Source: Cordia subcordata
Taxonomy: Eukaryota > Streptophyta > Magnoliopsida > Boraginales > Cordiaceae
Assembly (NCBI GenBank): GCA_028554755.1
Contig: JAPTOF010000009.1
Span: forward strand, 16,159,501 to 16,223,500
DNA length: 64,000 nucleotides
Direction of reading: 5' to 3'
Position 1 is the stretch's first letter. Each line of letters opens with the position of its first letter. The notes under the pieces were generated by a model. The model was given only the letters and a program-made list of their open reading frames with translations, was not told where the DNA came from and did not search any database. The position numbers were made by a program, and so were the translations under genes. This document shows positions 11,300-38,368 of this stretch, piece by piece.

Positions 11300-11895
11300 T
11301 CACCCCAAAGGTACTCTGGCAGGTCAGTAACACTTATCGTGCTCCTCATCATATCCTTAAGGGTGCGATTTCGCCTTTCGGCTACACCATTTTATTCAGG
11401 GCTACCAGGTATGATGTATTGGGCAACAATCCCACAATCGTGTAAATACTTGGCAAACAACCCTATATGTTGTCCGAAGACCCCATGTCTGCCATAGTAC
11501 TCACCTCCCCGGTCAGATCTAACAATTTTGATAACCTTTCCAAGTTGTTTTTCTACCTTTGTCTTAAAATTTTTGAATTGGTCAATAGCTTCAGATTTCT
11601 CTTTAATTAGATAGAGGTATCCATAACAAGAAAAGTCATCAATGAATGTAACAAAATATTTATTGCCACACAATGTAACAGAATAAGGTCCACTAATATC
11701 TGTGTGTATTACTTCTAAAAGGTCAGAACTATGAGTAGCATATTTCTTTTTAGTTTTAGTAATAGTAATCTTACCTCTAATGCACCAAATACAAGTTTCA
11801 AGATCACTAAAATTTAGAGAAGGTAAGATGCCATTTTTAATGAGTCTTTCAACTCTTTCCCTAGAAATATGACCTAACCTTTTATGCCATAGCAA
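11300..11895 (-). pseudogene. Copia-1 GAG-pre-integrase and integrase core
   Basis: The frame opens with MLWHKRLGHISRERV, the His-His half of the integrase zinc-binding motif. It continues with a Cys pair, then VIHTDISGP (first Asp), the FIDDFS region, and VRSDRGGEYYG (second Asp). It ends near IIPGSPE, just where the catalytic Glu motif (usually QNG-E-R) is expected. There the frame is broken at about 11390. The region 10800-11390 holds further integrase C-terminal sequence in other frames. Confidence 0.85.
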
Positions 11896-11912
11896 AGAAG
11901 AAGTTTCTTTAA

Positions 11913-13262
11913 TTAAACTCCGTTTAAAGGCAAAATTTTCTGTATGAAGGAGTCATAAAAACTTTCTGGGAACAAACACAATTGGTATAAACTATTTGAT
12001 AAAACACATTCACTAACAATTTTGGAATTGAAAAACAATTGTACTTTGCTATTGCGAAAGTTGAAACCGTAACCAATCTTGTCTAAAACAGAAATAGAAA
12101 TTAAGTTCCGTCTAAAAGACGGTACGTATAAAACATTTTCTAAAACAAGTTCAAAACTAGTGCTCAAACGTAGACTAATGGTCTTTATGTGTTCTACTCT
12201 AACGGCAACATTATTCCCAACTTTGATCTTGGACTCTAATTCACTTGGCCTCCGTTTGTTTTTTAACCCCTGCAAAGAAATAGCAACGTAAACCGTTGCA
12301 CCACTGTCAATCCACCAAGTATTTGGTGGTACATCAACTAAATTGGATTCTAAACAAACATAGGCTAGTGAATTACGTTATTCTGCTTTCTTTTTCTCTA
12401 ACCAAACTTTGTATTTAGTGCATTGAGCTCTCTTGTGACCTTCTATCTTACAAAAGTAACAGTTTTGATCAAACTTATTAACAGCAGATCTAGGATTTCC
12501 TACATTGTGCTTTTGATTTTGTTTCTAACCTTTACCACCCCTTTTAAAACCCTAAACTTTCTTATGAGCATGACCCTTAAACTTTGAGGTACTGACCTTA
12601 TCAGAGTGGGGTTCGGATTTGGAAACAAGCAATGCTATCTCATGGTTTTCACTCTTAATTTTGTTTTCGTCGGCAACACAATGGGTAATCAAGTCAGTAA
12701 AGGTCCAAGATTCTTTTTGGGTATTGTAGGCAGTCTTTATGTGGAAAAACTCAAGAGGCAAAGAGTTAAGGGCATGGTGGATTATGAAAGAATCTGGAAT
12801 GGAGACTTTGCGAGATTGTAGTTTTGTTTAAACATGAACCATTTTCAGAGTATAATCTCTAACCCCACCTTGCTTATCATATTTCCTTCCTGTAACCTCA
12901 CTCATCAGATCTCCAGTCTCAGCATTATTAGACACTTGGTATCTCTCTTCTACAGCAGTTAAAAAATCTTTTGCATTCTCAGTTTCAGGCAAACCACTCA
13001 TTAAATGTTCAGCTATTGTCATCAAAGCAAGACGGTTAGATCTTTCCCACTGCTAATAATATTTCTTCTCCTCATCACTACTTTCCTCTATTAAATCATC
13101 CGGTGCATCAACACATAGGGCTGAGTCGAGATCAGCTACACCTAGATAGAACTCAATGTCTGCTTTCCATTTTTTAAAATTTTGTCCGTTCAAGACCTCA
13201 AAGGTAGTAACAGCATTGTTCAAAGCAAAGGAAACTATCCAAGGAAAAGAATGCATTATCAA
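11913..13262 (-). pseudogene. Copia-1 gag and protease region
   Basis: The gag frame begins near 13262 with VLNGQNFKKWKADIEFYLGV, typical of UBN2-type Copia gag, and runs through several in-frame stops. A CCHC zinc knuckle (C-YF-C-KIEG-H-KRAQ-C) reads at about 12419-12462. The retropepsin motif WWIDSGAT follows near 12300. The post-protease segment 12275-11913 (LYVPSFRRNLISIS) is open. At least four stops interrupt the original reading frame. Confidence 0.85.
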
Positions 13263-13989
13263 TAAACATTATGCATACATGCCTTATAACAAAATAAGCA
13301 TTATAAACAAAAGAGTCCAAGCACATCGTCGTCATATCCACCTTTGGGCAGATAATTTGACATGTAAATAGGCGCTCTTTAACATAGAGTAATACATAAG
13401 ATCACCCCACTGAAAGAAAAAACAACCACCTTTGGGCAATTGAACTCCCTAATAGTATTGTAATCTTGGTCGATTATTTATGCTTATGCTACTGGGCTAA
13501 AGCCATATAATGATCTCCTTTGGGAGAGCATTGCGCACTTTACCATGGTAGTTTCACAAACAAAAACGAGAAAAGCCACAAATTTAATTGAGCAAATCAC
13601 TTTGGTGAATTTGTCAATTTAAATTTATGCTGTCAACTTATTGGGAAAAATTAATGCTTAATATAATCACAAAGGTTATGTATGCACTTGATCACACAAT
13701 ATGAAACATTTTGTATAATATGTCTCAATGATCAATTTAAAATTGCATTCCTCAAAATAATTTAATCAACATTATATAATAGTCAACATGACATATAGGA
13801 ACAATCTAGAAAGAAAAATAAAATTCCAAAATAAAGAAAATAAATATTTTCTTTAAATTCAGAGACCAATAATAAAAGATATAAAAATGAAATAAAATAA
13901 GCTAAATTTTCAAACAAATTGTTGCAAAGGCAACCAATTTTATTGCCAACTCAAAAAATATTGGCTATGAAATTATCATATCAAAACGT

Positions 13990-14070
13990 AGGTCGCTAGC
14001 TTAGTAGTTAAGGAACGAATGATAAAACTAATAGCTTAAGAATGGCTAAAGTTCAAAAAATTTCTTGCTA
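13990..14070 (+). repeat. tRNA-like unit 1 (degraded)
   Basis: Contains TAGCTTAGTAGTTAAGG, which fits the D-arm/A-box consensus. AAGTTCAAAAAATTTC, a poor B-box, lies about 50 bases later. T-rich sequence (CCTTTTATTTTATTTT) follows from about 14077. The isotype is not assignable. It is the weakest member of the array. Confidence 0.4.
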
Positions 14071-14158
14071 GCAAATCCTTTTATTTTATTTTATTTATAA
14101 ATTTATTATTTATTAATTTAATACTCAAATACATACCAAACAAGATAATGCTAAATTA

Positions 14159-14224
14159 CCTTTGTAGCTTGGTGGTAATGTATTTGCTTTATAAGCAAAA
14201 AGTTGCGAGTTCAATCCTTTTATG
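14159..14224 (+). repeat. tRNA-like unit 2, Ile(UAU)-like
   Basis: The A-box region TAGCTTGGTGGTAATG is followed by a perfect 5-bp anticodon stem, TTTGC/GCAAA (14183-14187 and 14195-14199). It encloses the loop TTTATAA, giving anticodon TAT. The B-box is GAGTTCAATCC. The T-stem and acceptor stem do not pair well, so it is a pseudo-tRNA. Confidence 0.65.
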
Positions 14225-14309
14225 TTACAAAAAAATTATTATTATTATTATTTTTAATTATATTCTGCATCTCACAATATATTATGCAACCAGAATATAA
14301 AATAAAATA

Positions 14310-14387
14310 GGACTCTAGTGTAGTGGTAAGATACCTACTTTAGAGTTTTATTCCACCAGGAAGACGCGGGTTCAACTCTTGCCTTCA
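14310..14387 (+). repeat. tRNA-like unit 3 (Gly-like ends, altered middle)
   Basis: The A-box region is CTAGTGTAGTGGTAAGAT. GAAGACGCGGGTTCAACTC gives a B-box and resembles the variable/T-arm junction of tRNA-Gly. The anticodon region is about 10 bases longer than normal. An eight-T tract follows at 14391-14398. Confidence 0.5.
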
Positions 14388-14595
14388 GCATTTTTTTTAT
14401 TTAATAGTTATTACGCTAACATATATAGTGTAAAAACACAATTAAAGCACAAGTGTTGAGATGGCCGAGTTGGTCTAAGGTGGGTTCAACTCTTGCCTTC
14501 AGCATTTTTTTTATTTAATAGTTATTACGCTAACATATATAGTGTAAAAACACAATTAAAGCACAAGTGTTGAGATGGCCGAGTTGGTCTAAGGT
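14368..14595. repeat. Perfect 114-bp tandem duplication in the tRNA-like array
   Basis: 14368-14481 and 14482-14595 are identical in every base, including an eight-T tract. The unit spans the B-box of unit 3, the spacer, and the 5' half of the Leu-like unit. It is younger than the divergence of the LTRs. Confidence 0.92.
14453..14481 (+). repeat. tRNA-like unit 4a: 5' half of Leu-like unit, cut by tandem duplication
   Basis: GTGTTGAGATGGCCGAGTTG and the next bases up to AAGGT are identical to the start of unit 4b. The sequence then jumps back to the B-box of unit 3 at the duplication junction (14481/14482). Confidence 0.7.
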
Positions 14596-14649
14596 GCTAT
14601 ATTAAGGTTCTGGTCTGAAAAAAGCACGGCTTCGAATCCTCCTGCCTTT
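14567..14649 (+). repeat. tRNA-like unit 4b, Leu-like (anticodon AAG)
   Basis: Shows ATGGCCGAGTTGGTCTAAGG (A-box of the tRNA-Leu type) and TTCTGGTCTGAAAAAAGCAC, matching the anticodon-stem/variable-arm layout of plant tRNA-Leu. The B-box is CTTCGAATCC. The anticodon loop reads TTAAGGT, giving AAG. Stem pairing is partly lost. A run of eight T follows at 14657-14664. Confidence 0.7.
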
Positions 14650-14820
14650 AATTCAATTTTTTTTAAATGAACATTAATTGTAGAACCAAACAAGGAAAAA
14701 ATTAAACACAATTAAAACCAAAGGGCTCGAATCCTCCTGCCTTTAATTCATTTTTTTTAAATGAACATTAATTGCATAATCAAACAAGGAAAAAATTAAA
14801 CATAATTAAAACCAAATAGC
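14632..14820. repeat. Second tandem duplication, about 95 bp, slightly diverged
   Basis: TCGAATCCTCCTGCCTTTAA and the spacer after it start at 14632 and again at 14727 (offset 95). There are a few substitutions and one indel. It repeats the B-box and downstream spacer of the Leu-like unit. Confidence 0.85.
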
Positions 14821-14901
14821 ATGTGTGCTAGGGTGGTTATCAGACATGATTAAAAAATCATGTGCGTTCTGTCCACGCAGGTTTAAATCCTTCTAGCTTC
14901 A
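14821..14901 (+). repeat. tRNA-like unit 5, Ser-like with long variable arm
   Basis: The D-arm-like CTAGGGTGGTTATCAGACAT precedes the strong anticodon stem CATGAT/ATCATG. A long variable arm (GCGTTCTGTCCACGC) follows, then the B-box GGTTTAAATCC. The arrangement is that of class-II tRNA-Ser. A ten-T tract follows at 14904-14913. Confidence 0.6.
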
Positions 14902-15123
14902 AGTTTTTTTTTTCCTTTTCTTTTCAATCAATCAATTCCAAAACAAGAAAAACTAATATGAATTATGCAATAAAAAAAAAAAGATTCTATGAAAGCCCTC
15001 AATTAATTTTGTGAAACAAAAATTCAATAATCATATAATCATAAAATAAATTAAGAACTTCCATAGTTTACACATTCAAACAAGTATATATTTTTGTTAT
15101 AATATGTAAATCTATGTTTAAGT

Positions 15124-15136
15124 GGCTCTGATACCA
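15124..15136 (-). other. Primer binding site of Copia-1 (tRNA-iMet)
   Basis: Minus-strand TGGTATCAGAGCC two bases inside the 5' LTR. This is the standard plant Copia primer site, complementary to the 3' end of initiator methionine tRNA. Confidence 0.9.
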
Positions 15137-15138
15137 CA

Positions 15139-15562
15139 TGTAAGCGCAAATAATTATACATGAACTTACAATATAAATTTAAAGATATAACCGATAGTGA
15201 AAACGCGTACCTATTTGAGCCATTATTGTTAAAAATTGTTGAAGAAATAACTGTCACCTAATCTAGGCGTAGATCTTCCTCTCCTTGCTCTACTCAATAA
15301 TAACAGATGCTTATGGGAGCAACTGCTAGGGTTAAGAGTAGGAGAGGGGACCTGGCCCTATGTATAATAAATTCTGACAGTCCTACCTATAAAAGGATTT
15401 ATCAGAATATATGGGCCTTCGCACAAAAGAACCGTATGGATTTATGAGGTGGGCTAAAACTAATATGATCACAAAGCCCAACTTGTGAACCAGATATTCA
15501 GTCTATTTTATAAAACCAAAAATAATTAACGATAGCCTACTTTAAAGAGAAATTTTCCAATA
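15139..15562 (-). repeat. 5' LTR of Copia-1
   Basis: Pairs with 7955-8379, with about 17 substitutions and three single-base indels counted by eye. The sense-strand first base pair has mutated (TA instead of TG). Confidence 0.92.
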
Positions 15563-15909
15563 TATATATTTTCTTTTCACGTGGCAATCTTGAGTTTATA
15601 AAATATGTTTATAAAAATTTTAGAAACTTGATTATTCCCTTCTGAATTCCTCCAAGCAAATAAACCAAACAAAACAATTCAAATGTTATTATTTTCCCAT
15701 GTATTGCAAGGATTAAACACATCGTATAGTTAACTTCCTTAAAGTTCAACTCTTGAGGAGTTGATTTTTCAAAATTCTCAATTCTTAAAATTTCTCTGAT
15801 GATTTGGGTAAATCTTACATTGAAATGCAGATAAAACCAAGGAGAAACAATTCAACACATTTACCACTCATCATATTTGCTCTATCATCTTCATAAAATA
15901 AGAATAGAT

Positions 15910-16428
15910 TAATTTTAAAATAGGTCCCTATTGTTTACTCAATTTTTTTTCAAAATGGTCCTTATTATTTTAAAATTTGAAATTAATCCTCAATGTTTTA
16001 CATATATAATCAAATTGATCCTTATTATCTAGAAACACTCATGTTTAATGTTTCACAAAAATAGCCAAAATAGTTCCCATTGTTCGGAGAAAGATCATAT
16101 TAATCTTTAATATTTTACAGATTTAGTCAAATTAACCCATATGTTTAAGAAAAAATGAATAAAAAGGACTAGGACTAATTTAAGTGAGTTTGTGAAATAT
16201 TAAGGTCTGGCACAAATTTTCTTTCAAACTATAGGAATTAGTTTGATTATTTTTGTAAAATATTTAGAGCTAATATGAATGTTTCTAAATAATAGGACTA
16301 AATTAACTATATTTGCGAAACATTGAGGATATTGTTGTGTAATATTAAAGGACTAAATTAAATATTTTAAAATAATAAGGACCAATTTGAGAGGGGAAAA
16401 AAAATAATGGAGACTAATTGTAAAATTT
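15910..16428. repeat. Foldback-type element with long inverted arms
   Basis: The left part reads GGTCCTTATTATTTTAAAAT, then an AATCCTCAATGTTTTACA-like string. The right part gives nearly the same on the reverse complement (GGTCCTTATTATTTTAAAAT, then CCTCAATGTTTCGCAAATAT). The arms extend over roughly 120 bases at each end, with diverged internal copies. There is no coding capacity. Confidence 0.7.
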
Positions 16429-16551
16429 TCCCAAATGAAAAAAGATGAAAGATAAGAACAAGGTTTATTCTGTGGGGGAAAATAATATACCTAGTGCGAG
16501 TACAGAAGGTTTATTTGAATTATTTTTTTTCAAGAATTTTTTTTAAAAGGA

Positions 16552-16712
16552 CATATTTGGATTGGTTTTTTTATTAATAAAATATTTTTTCCCTAAAAAA
16601 ATACATTCTTTTTAACACATAATTTTTTTAAAATTCAAAATTTTTAACTTATAAAAAAAAACACTTTGTTAAAAAATTATTAAAAAAAACTTCTAAAAAA
16701 ATCAATCTAGAC
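16552..16712. repeat. MITE-like element with TTTGGATTGGTTTTT terminus
   Basis: The left end is ATATTTGGATTGGTTTTTTT and the right end, reverse-complemented, GTCTAGATTGATTTTTTT. The interior is AT homopolymer-rich. It resembles 7265-7472 and 47115-47266. Confidence 0.5.
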
Positions 16713-16732
16713 GAGCTCCATCTGTTTATATA

Positions 16733-16803
16733 GAAAAATCTTTTGAAATATATATATATATATATACACTTTGTTAATAATTTCAATGCGTACAACACCC
16801 ATA

Positions 16804-16839
<36 letters not shown>

Positions 16840-16879
16840 TTATATATACTATATTATATAGAAAAATCTTTTGAAATAT
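16733..16879. repeat. TA microsatellites between two copies of a short direct repeat
   Basis: TATAGAAAAATCTTTTGAAA occurs at about 16729 and again at about 16856. Between them are two (TA)n tracts, the longer at about 16808-16833. Confidence 0.75.
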
Positions 16880-17982
16880 AATAATGACAAGTGTCCACAA
16901 ATAGCATCCGATAATTATAACATGCAATCTGGATTAATTACAGATATCTATGGTAACTCTCTAGTTTGACTGCTATCAAATCGTTACCTATTTTAATTAT
17001 TTTCTATTACTATAATTGAAATTATTGCAATTTACTTAATATATCATTACCGTATAATATTATTTATGGTAATTTGAGTTTTGGTTAATATCGACAAATT
17101 ACCTTTTTTTAGTCACATGTTTTTTATATTTAGATCCTATATTCTCTATTATATTTTTTTTAGCGAAATTTTCACTCACATACGCCATTACGCATTTAAT
17201 TTTATTTTGTCCCTTTGGTCAATTATCTTCTTTGAAACTTGAGTATCGTATCCATCCTTTCTCCCAAAACGATCTTTCTATTACAAATTTGGTAACAGGT
17301 ATTCCTTGATTATTAAATAACTTGATATCTAAGTACTTTTTATTTTTCAGAATTTATTTGTGTTTTTTATGTGTGTTCTTATCTATAAAACTATTAGTGT
17401 CCTTATCCACTAATAACAATAATTTTTATTATGAAATATTTACAGTAATTAAATAAGATACTTAAATTCAGAAAGTTGAAAAAAAAGGAAGATGGAGGTT
17501 TTCGTTTGGAAAAAGAAAAGACGATATACATTTATTTAAGTTTAATTCATTTGTAAAAATAAAAATATTATTGAATTAGGACAGTTAGTATTAAAAGAGA
17601 AACATAAATTCTATTTTCTATATGAATCCATGTTTATTTTTTTTAAAATATAATTTGATAGTAATATTTAAATTAATATAAAAAATCTATTAAAAAAAAT
17701 CAATCATATATTTTACAACTCGTGCATGACACGGGCATTACACTAGTGTGTGTATATATATATATATATACACACACATTAAATTTTAAGTATATACTTA
17801 AGAAAAATAGAAGTTGTAGCGCTTCTACTAGAGAAATAATAATAATAATAATGCAAAAAAAAAAAAAGAAATAGGAGAAAAAAACAGAAAAAAAAATAGT
17901 AGGGTTTAGAGGACTAAAACCCCAAGCTACAGTTGAATTTTCGCTTAAGACCAAACCAACGATTAAATATTCTGCCAAGACT

Positions 17983-35154
<17,172 letters not shown>

Positions 35155-36849
35155 GTGTTTTTGTCATTCTTCATTCAGTTTATAGTTGCATAATTTGATT
35201 CTGGAATTTCATAATTTGATTCTGGAATTTATGATTGAACCAAATGCCATCACACGTGCTGGACTTCAGCATGGGGCACGGTTCCAATTGTAGAAACTAT
35301 TCGAGTGATTTGGCTTTCAAGACGACATTAACACTAGACAATTACTTATTAATATAGAAGCATCCTTCAGGTTCTCTAAGTTTAGCTATCTGATGATAGG
35401 TAATGCAAGTATTACATGGTATGTGCTAATTGTAGATTGGCCTTCAGCTGCCCTAGTCGATTTTCTCTTTAAGTTCTCCATCCTGGTGAGAAAGGGTATA
35501 GCTGACTCTGTCATCAATGTAGTTTTCTGTTAGAGATGATTTAGCCATCTTGCTGTCTTTCCATGTGGGGTTTCAGCTTTTGGCATATTTTTTCTGTGGT
35601 TGTTTTTTGTTTTTGACCAATTTGTCTGGTGTTCATGTCTCTTGCAATTTTATTTTATGTTAATGAATTGTCTATTTTGGCAAAAGGAAAATGGAAAAAC
35701 AATATAACATTGGGGACTTTTCATATAATTTTCCCTTTCTAGTTGATTTTTTTTTTGGGGGGAGGGGGGTCTAAAACACAATTTTGTTGACACATAAACA
35801 TAATTACAAAAAAAAAAAAAAAAGCCCGTAAGGGACGTGAAACAAAAAACAATGCCTAGATACATGGGCCAAGATTTAAAGCCTATAAGGGAAAAAAAAC
35901 ACGGCAACTTTGAACGCCCATTTCCTAACGCTAGATAGACGCATGAGCCGAAAAGACTCAAGCCCAAATTCAATGTTCGCCTAAGTTTAGGAAGAAGACA
36001 AAGGAAAAAACACCGAGAATACCTGCTCCTTACAATCACCGTGCACCCTCGCCATAGTCACCAAAGACTGAAAACCGCAGCCAAACTTACAAAGATCCAA
36101 GACAAACGTCAACAAAGTAAGAGTTGCCAAGAGGCAATTTGCTAACAACTCAAAAATGAGTTCAACAGGACTCATCAACTTGGACAGAGTTTGGGCCAAG
36201 GAATATAACAATCTAGATGGTCTAAACATTTTATAAAAGAGGATAGATCCAATAAATTCATGGCTTGAACAAGTGGTGTGAAAAGCAACTTTATCACCTA
36301 TGCATCCAAGATTGGAAAATGGAAAAAGGACCAGGAGCATCAAATCAGGGGTGCTTCCAGCACCATAAGGCAGGGATGAAAATAGATGGAGAAACACATA
36401 TAGAAGCCTGACTTTTTCACATCATTCGGGTTTGTTCTATCATTTGCACTATTAAAGTTCATAATTGCATAAGCAAAACTCTAAAACACAACGAGATACA
36501 AACTAGAGGTAAACACAGATTTGTAGAATAGGCTTGCTAAAGCAGTGTCCAAAGAAACACCAACACAAAGAACACAAAGGACACAACTTAAAGAAAGACT
36601 GAAAAAAAATGAAAAAGAAAAAGAGAAAGAAAGAGCCATGGTGGGGCTGAGCTAGAAAAAAGCTGTCACAGGTTTGATCCAAACACGAAAAAACAAGAGA
36701 AAACCTTATCAAAGAGGTTGAGAGAGTTCTTCTCTTAGATAGAGGAGAGAGCACCTAGAGGATTAGTTAACATTCAACTCCTTATGTATTAAGGGGACAA
36801 ATTTCACCATTGGTCATCAATGTTGGCATGTTATTCTAAATTAGTTATT
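35155..36849. other. DEG10 3' UTR and intergenic sequence
   Basis: The first few hundred bases should hold the DEG10 3' UTR. From about 35740 a G-run, a 17-A run and purine-rich sequence follow. Minus-strand open frames (35650-36754) resemble no known protein and have poly-F/L low-complexity character. Confidence 0.45.
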
Positions 36850-37567
36850 AGGGGGCGTTTGGGTCATAGAATAGTTTTTTATATCTATTTCTTAGTATCA
36901 CATTCTTGGAAATGTTATTAAAATGGTTTAGGATACTGGAAATGTATTTGGAAAAATTAACGGTGATTTCTAGGAATATTTGCTTGTTATATTTTACTTA
37001 AACTCAATATTTTGAAAACCTTGAGTCATTTTCTTAAAATATCCCTAGTTGTAGTATGTATAGCATGTGTAATGTAAGGGCTATGTGTGTCTGTGTGAAG
37101 TGTGTGCAATATGTGTGTAGTGTCTATTGTAGTATGTGTGCAATATGGGTAACATATGTAATGTGTATGTAGTATGCGTAGTACATGCAATGCACGTTGT
37201 TTAATATGAGTAGCATGTCAAGGGGTGTAATATGAGTGTAGTGTATATGCAATATATACGTACTATATATGTGTAGCGTGAGTGTAATATATGTGCTTAG
37301 TGTCAACTAGGTTTATTTGACCATATGTATATTGATCAAATATGTCTCTTAAAAAGAAGAAAACAATTGGAAAAGAAAAATATTTTTAGTCTTGCTACTA
37401 TAGATATTTACTTCTTTAGTATGTATAACACAGTCTCATAACTAAAGATTACAAGATTTTTATCTCCTTACACACGAACGAAAAGTGAGGAAATCATGAG
37501 AATATTGGATTCCTATGGATGTGATATTTTTTAGAATACTTTTTCTATTTTTTGAACCAAACATGAG
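36850..37567. repeat. Possible MITE with GTTTGGGTC-type termini
   Basis: Left end GGGGGCGTTTGGGTCATAGA. The right end, reverse-complemented, reads ATGTTTGGTTCAAAAAATAG. These are the imperfect inverted ends typical of plant PIF/hAT-type non-autonomous elements. A similar terminus (GGGGACGTTTGGTTCATGGA) begins at 37854. Boundaries are approximate. Confidence 0.4.
37045..37310. repeat. GTATGTGTAGTAT-type low-complexity tract
   Basis: Irregular repetition of TGTGTGCAATAT / GTAGTATGTG / ATGTGTAGTG motifs over about 265 bp. It lies within the candidate MITE at 36850-37567. Confidence 0.7.
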
Positions 37568-37853
37568 AATTTAACATTACTCACTTTGTATTTTTGATAA
37601 TCTGACAAGATTTCGTGAACTAAATACCCTTACTATTATAAAACGTGATATAATTAATCCTTAATATTCACAAGAAATTATGCAATTGTCCTTTTACATT
37701 AGATGAGTGTTAATTGATGGAAAGCTTACTATTTACATAAACTATTTTGCCCTGATTGATTAAAAAAATTCATTCTTACTCCATTTTACAATTTTATTTT
37801 ATTTTTTGTTTTCTATTTGTTTATGTATTTATTCTTTTCCCTCTTACTTCTAA

Positions 37854-37945
37854 GGGGACGTTTGGTTCATGGAGTGGTTTTTCATTCCCAAGAATGCGTA
37901 TTCTCGAGAACATGATTCTCAGGAATGTGGTTGGAACTGTTTGAG
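37854..37945. repeat. TIR-element end next to the pararetroviral segment
   Basis: GGGGACGTTTGGTTCATGGA then TTTTCATTCCCAAGAATGCG has the look of a transposon terminus. A partner end is not seen. The pararetroviral sequence begins directly after it, so the insertion or recombination may have removed the other end. Confidence 0.35.
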
Positions 37946-37949
37946 TGAA

Positions 37950-38368
37950 GAAGTACCTTAAATTTGGAGGCGAGTTGGAACACAGAGATTTGGAGCGGAA
38001 TAGTAATTTTATTGATATGAAGAAGATATTACAGGGGATCAAACTGGCTAAATTCAAAGACACTGGAAAAGGAAAGACATGCTGAACTTACAAATTGGAA
38101 CCTTAAATAGGCCCAGAAAAGATAAAAGGACAAAAGACACATAATTACAATCAGACAATCTTTTGAAAAAGAAAAGAAAAGTAAATGACTATTGAATCAC
38201 ACGGACTGCTTTATCTTCTTTTGAGAAGCATGCGAGAGTCTTCAGCCGAAAGTATTTTGTCATTTGCGAAGGTGGTAGAGTCACGGGTTCAGGACTATTT
38301 ACCTTTTGAAAAGTAAAGTTTGATTTTGAATTTGAAGTGACTGATGACCGCTTTCACCACTGACATCA
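37950..38368 (-). promoter_or_regulatory. Probable intergenic/promoter region of an endogenous pararetrovirus
   Basis: On the minus strand this follows the end of the viral ORF2 fragment. It contains a TATA-like CTATTTAAGG near 38105 and an AATAAAAT polyadenylation-like signal about 90 bases later (near 38010). This is the arrangement expected of a caulimovirid promoter and transcript end. It is an inference from position and motifs. The primer site expected near the leader was not identified. Confidence 0.45.

Larger units (their letters stand above)
13263..15123 (-). other. Unusually long 5' leader of Copia-1
   Basis: There is 1.86 kb between the primer site and gag. The gag-proximal 700 bases show no feature I recognise. 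The segment from 13990 to 14913 contains the antisense tRNA-like array with its internal duplications. It ends with about 210 bases of AT-rich sequence before the primer site. Confidence 0.75.
7955..15562 (-). mobile_element. Copia-1: full-length but decayed Ty1/Copia LTR retrotransposon
   Basis: A 7.6-kb element transcribed on the minus strand. Its LTRs are about 425 bp (left 7955-8379, right 15139-15562). In sense orientation the 3' LTR starts TGTTGGAAAATT. The 5' LTR has lost the terminal G (TATTGG), and both end in TTACA. Next to the 5' LTR is the primer site TGGTATCAGAGCC at 15124-15136, complementary to the 3' end of initiator-Met tRNA. The polypurine stretch AAGTGGGAGAC abuts the 3' LTR. 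Flanks TCTAT (7950-7954) and TATAT (15563-15567) are a possible 5-bp target duplication with one mismatch. The domain order gag, protease, integrase, RT, RNase H is that of Copia. Several stops and frameshifts make it non-autonomous. The LTRs differ at about 17 sites (about 4 percent). Its 1.86-kb leader carries the tRNA-like array. Confidence 0.93.
15563..17982. other. Intergenic region upstream of DEG10
   Basis: Contains a long-TIR foldback element (15910-16428), a MITE (16552-16712), TA microsatellites (about 16745-16835 and 17744-17780) and AT-rich sequence. The last 150 bases before the ATG at 17983 should hold the DEG10 leader. No clear TATA box can be chosen. Confidence 0.5.

Noticed and set aside
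13990..14901. Functional nuclear tRNA genes
   Set aside because: T-stems and acceptor stems are largely unpaired and one unit is truncated; the units are tRNA-like or pseudo-tRNAs at best.
35650..36754. Three minus-strand frames between DEG10 and the pararetroviral fragment
   Set aside because: Phe/Leu-rich low-complexity translations of purine-rich plus-strand sequence, no conserved motif.
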